The position numbers were made by a program, and so were the translations under genes. Below, piece after piece: positions 48,814 to 51,145 of a stretch of DNA of 51,145 bases. The DNA is from an uncultured Prevotellaceae bacterium (GTDB taxonomy: Bacteria > Bacteroidota > Bacteroidia > Bacteroidales > Bacteroidaceae), in contig CACZBS010000026.1 of assembly GCA_902779455.1 (NCBI GenBank), positions 1-51,145 on the forward strand, written 5' to 3'. The number at the start of each line of letters is the position of its first letter. Within the stretch, counting starts at the first letter, position 1. Under the pieces are notes generated by a model. That model worked only from the letters and a program-made list of their open reading frames with translations. It did no database searches and was not told where the DNA came from.

Positions 48814-50514
48814 GTGGAACACGTATATAGCGATAAAGAAAACGTCAACACCCTGACCGCCCTCCTCGCGGCCCATGGCATCCGTCATGCCGTCGTGTGT
48901 CCTGGCAGCCGCAATGCCCCCATTGTGCACAACCTGAACGAGGCGCCTGACATCGCGTGCCATCCCGTCACCGACGAGCGCTCTGCCGGCTTCTATGCCC
49001 TCGGCATGGCCCTCGCACTCGACGAGCCCGTGGCCGTCTGCGTCACGTCGGGGACGGCCCTGCTCAACCTCATGCCCGCCGTGGCCGAGGCCTTCCATCA
49101 GCACGTGCCCGTCGTCGTCATCTCCGCCGACCGCCCCCAGGCATGGATAGGTCAGCTCGACGGCCAGACGCTGCCACAGGCCGACGCCCTGGGCCGCTTC
49201 GTCGGACGCGCCGTCAGTCTGCCCGAGCCGCATGACGACGAGGAGCGGTGGTTCTGCAACCGGCTGGTCAACGAGGCCCTCATCGTCGCCCGTCGCCGAC
49301 AGCCGGTCCACATCAACGTGCCCATCTCCGAGCCCCTGTTCCGCTTCTCTTGCCATAGGCTGCCCGACGAGCGCTGCATCCGTTTCGTCGAGCCGCATGC
49401 CGACTCCGTCGACGACGCATTGCTGCGCGACTACTGCCGCGCCCGCAGGCCCATGGTCGTCGTCGGGCAGTATCATCAGCCCGACGGGCCCTTCTGTGCC
49501 GCCCTGAGCCGCCTGGGCCGCCGCTGCGTCGTCCTCCATGAGGCGCTGGCCCATCCGCAGGGAGGCGTGTGCATCGACGAGGCGCTCCTCAGCATCCCCC
49601 CTGGCGACGAGGACAGCTATGCGCCCGACTTCCTGCTCTATCTCGGCGACACCGTCGTCAGCAAGCGTCTGCGCCGCTTCCTGCGCGGCTGTCGCATCAC
49701 GGGCGGCGCGTGGGAGGTCACGGAGGACGGCTGTCTGCACGACACGTTCCAGTGCGTCAGCGGCGTCGTCAGCGGTCCCGCGCGCGACGTCCTCGAAGCC
49801 CTCAGCCGTCTGCCCGACGATGGCAGCGGTCATGATGTGGCCCCTGCTGAGCCGGACTATCTCAGGCGATGGGGCAGCGCCCTGCAGGCTGCCGCAGCCC
49901 TGCGCGACGCCTTCATGCCCGACTATTCCCAGATGGCGGCCGTCAAGGCCTTCGAGGCCCTGCTGGGTGGCGACGGCGGCGAATGGGCCGTCCACTATGC
50001 CAATTCCTCTGCCGTGCGGCTGGCTGACATCTACGCCCGCCACTACGTCTTCTGCAACCGTGGCGTCAACGGCATCGAGGGCTCGCTCTCCGCCGCCGCC
50101 GGCTTCTCGCTCGTGGTCGGCAGGCGCGTCTTCTGCGTCGTGGGCGACCTCAGCTTCTTCTACGACCAGAATGCGCTCTGGCAACAGCAGCTGCGGGGCA
50201 ACCTGCGCATCCTCCTGCTCAACAATGGGGGAGGGGGCATCTTCCGTCAGCTGCAGGGACTCGGTCTCAGTCCTGCCTGCGACCGGCTCGTCGCCGCCCG
50301 TCATTCGACGACGGCCGAAGGCATCTGCCGCCAGAACGGCGTCGGCTATATGTCCGTCAGCGACGCAGCGCAGTTGCAGCCGTCGCTCGTCCGCCTGATC
50401 GGCGACGCGTCTGACCGTCCGTTGCTCCTCGAGGTCTTCACAGATCCCGCTGAGGATGCCCGCGTGCAGCAGTCTTATTGGGCCCTGTTTGCTGCGGCCG
50501 CCGGACAGTCCTGA
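48814..50514 (+). CDS. menD: SEPHCHC synthase MenD
   Basis: The 566-residue ThDP enzyme has DKENVNTLTALLAAHGIRHAV near the N-terminus, VCPGSRNAPIVHN (the MenD signature), DERSAGFYALGMALA, SGTALLNLMPAVAEA and, in the C-terminal ThDP-binding part, VNGIEGSLSAAAGFSL, GDLSFFYDQNALWQQQ and LNNGGGGIFRQL. It joins isochorismate and 2-ketoglutarate to form SEPHCHC. The start is GTG at 48814, 18 bp after menF. The gene ends 10 bp before the terminal inverted repeat, and menB, menC and menE do not follow within the window. Confidence 0.94.
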   Translation: MEHVYSDKENVNTLTALLAAHGIRHAVVCPGSRNAPIVHNLNEAPDIACHPVTDERSAGFYALGMALALDEPVAVCVTSGTALLNLMPAVAEAFHQHVPVVVISADRPQAWIGQLDGQTLPQADALGRFVGRAVSLPEPHDDEERWFCNRLVNEALIVARRRQPVHINVPISEPLFRFSCHRLPDERCIRFVEPHADSVDDALLRDYCRARRPMVVVGQYHQPDGPFCAALSRLGRRCVVLHEALAHPQGGVCIDEALLSIPPGDEDSYAPDFLLYLGDTVVSKRLRRFLRGCRITGGAWEVTEDGCLHDTFQCVSGVVSGPARDVLEALSRLPDDGSGHDVAPAEPDYLRRWGSALQAAAALRDAFMPDYSQMAAVKAFEALLGGDGGEWAVHYANSSAVRLADIYARHYVFCNRGVNGIEGSLSAAAGFSLVVGRRVFCVVGDLSFFYDQNALWQQQLRGNLRILLLNNGGGGIFRQLQGLGLSPACDRLVAARHSTTAEGICRQNGVGYMSVSDAAQLQPSLVRLIGDASDRPLLLEVFTDPAEDARVQQSYWALFAAAAGQS

Positions 50515-50524
50515 CATTATGATG

Positions 50525-50622
50525 ACTCAACTTTCGCAAGCATGCGAAAGCCTTGATTTTTAGTCGCCTACGGCGAGAAATCCTTCAAATCTGAACAAAT
50601 CAAACAAATCTGCTTTGGAAGA
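50525..50622. repeat. 98-bp repeat, inverted copy of 1-98
   Basis: Exact reverse complement of the first 98 bases of the window. It starts 10 bp after the menD stop codon and its hairpins may terminate the men transcript. It carries a small open frame on the minus strand (SVTYLPKQICLICSDLKDF), which is a repeat-derived frame rather than a gene. Confidence 0.9.
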
Positions 50623-51001
50623 TAAGTGACACTCATTATCAGATAATTAGTACAAGCGAAACTTGGATTATGATGATTGTTCGCGATGGCGTGGTGGTGC
50701 TTTTGATGGCTCTCTGTTTGATGGTGTGTTTTTTGATGGCGGTCAATGGTCTTCCGGATCTGGCGCGCTGTTGGTCCTCCGTACCATGATGCAAAGATAC
50801 AAAAAATAATGCCAGATTCCAAATTTTTCGAACATTTATTTCAAATTTATTTCGTTCTCCGACAACGAAACGTCCTTTCTCGCAGCGTGTTACGACGTCG
50901 TGTATGCCACACAACAGCGCTCTAACTCCCCCGTTCCCCTCCTCCGTTATTGACATCAAGACGACAGGACATCAAGACAACAAGACAACAACAAGCCCTA
51001 T
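50623..51001. other. Gene-free region: inverted copy of the HU-related promoter region without the gene
   Basis: On the minus strand a -7 box TATCTTTG (about 50790-50797) is followed by CATCATGGT and a leader like that of the HU-related gene at 463-564, including AAAAAACACACCATC and ACAGAGAG words. Where the HU-related coding region would begin there is only low-complexity sequence with recurrent TTTGATGG, then the 98-bp repeat. About 50800-50980 matches the left upstream region (317-462 and the GACATCAAGAC repeats). No complete gene is visible from 50515 to 51145. Confidence 0.65.
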
Positions 51002-51115
51002 GGGGATGACGGCGCAGCTGCTCCCCTCCCCTCAAGGGGAGGGGTTGGGGGTGGGGTCTCTAACTACTTCAAGGGTTGGGGCTGGGAATCTCTAACTATT
51101 TCAAGGGGAGAGTGG
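51002..51115. repeat. GC-rich palindromic repeats at the right end
   Basis: A forward copy of the element runs 51002-51066, from GGGGATGACGGCGCAGCTGC through CTCCCCTCCCCTCAAGGGGAGG to GGGGTCTCTAACT. A degraded second copy follows at about 51067-51115. Relative to the HU-type promoter at 50790 it has the same position and orientation as the cluster at 138-240 has to the HU-related gene. Confidence 0.8.
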
Positions 51116-51145
51116 GGGCTGTATCTTCCTTTTGCGCATAAAGAA

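Noticed and set aside
50568-50822. 84-codon frame on the minus strand containing KQICLICSDLKDF
   Set aside because: It runs from the HU-type promoter remnant through low-complexity sequence into the terminal repeat. It lacks protein-like conservation features.
1-51145. Composite transposon or integrative element bounded by the inverted repeats
   Set aside because: No transposase, integrase or target-site duplication was seen, and the content is largely housekeeping genes.

Overview
The window is a piece of a GC-rich Bacteroidales chromosome, most likely Prevotella or a close relative in Prevotellaceae. The evidence is the recurring Bacteroidetes -7 promoter box (TAnnTTTG), the Prevotella-type secreted-enzyme tails ending in GRKVVR, a primary sigma factor without region 1.1, HU-related DNA-binding proteins, a 36-residue smalltalk-type peptide, and many SPOR, Sel1, LytS/LytTR and DUF families typical of that order. 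Almost all of it reads as chromosomal core and accessory genes. No prophage, transposase or CRISPR array was recognised.

Layout. 1-1847: a repeat-rich end holding an HU-related gene and a smalltalk-type gene. 1848-8003: a glycan-degrading operon on the minus strand (GH78 alpha-L-rhamnosidase, then a GH43-like enzyme). 8350-12377: a plus-strand run with a VTC-type polyphosphate polymerase domain protein, a DUF4956 membrane protein, a DUF2490 barrel, a beta-helix lipoprotein and a Sel1 protein. 12492-12680: two identical tRNA-Asp genes. 13440-18330: tex and dnaB, then ispE divergently from dnaB. 18377-21421: a tightly overlapping minus-strand operon of rpoD, a secreted protein, an HPr-kinase-like protein, a soluble S26-like peptidase and a PqqD-like protein, resembling the peptide-handling core of RiPP clusters. 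21625-28840: degQ-type protease and an operon of SPOR lipoprotein, ruvX, def, TPR protein, EcsC/TerB-like protein and deoD. 29055-29899: a YtxH / holin-like / small basic protein trio. 30015-34725: LacI-type regulator, altronate dehydratase, NhaC-type antiporter and a nucleotidyltransferase-like protein. 34906-36422: an HU-SPOR membrane protein and a zinc-ribbon FHA protein. 36566-41904: rmlC, ugd, a lipoprotein, a NudC-type hydrolase and a 5'-nucleotidase. 42012-47162: a short J-domain protein, a four-gene operon that couples a secreted beta-helix protein to a LytS/LytTR two-component system, and a helical lipoprotein. 47300-50514: the first part of a menaquinone cluster (thioesterase, menF, menD). 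50515-51145: a second repeat-rich end.

The two ends are related to each other in inverted orientation. A 98-bp repeat is identical at both ends, and the promoter region of the HU-related gene recurs inverted at the right end without its gene. The menaquinone cluster stops right at that repeat. Other points of interest are two intergenic arrays of four 22-bp units with a shared motif, several genes whose -7 box lies so close to the start codon that the mRNA should be nearly leaderless, and two secreted beta-helix paralogues placed in two different signalling or polymer contexts. All functional statements rest on reading motifs by eye; no database search was possible.
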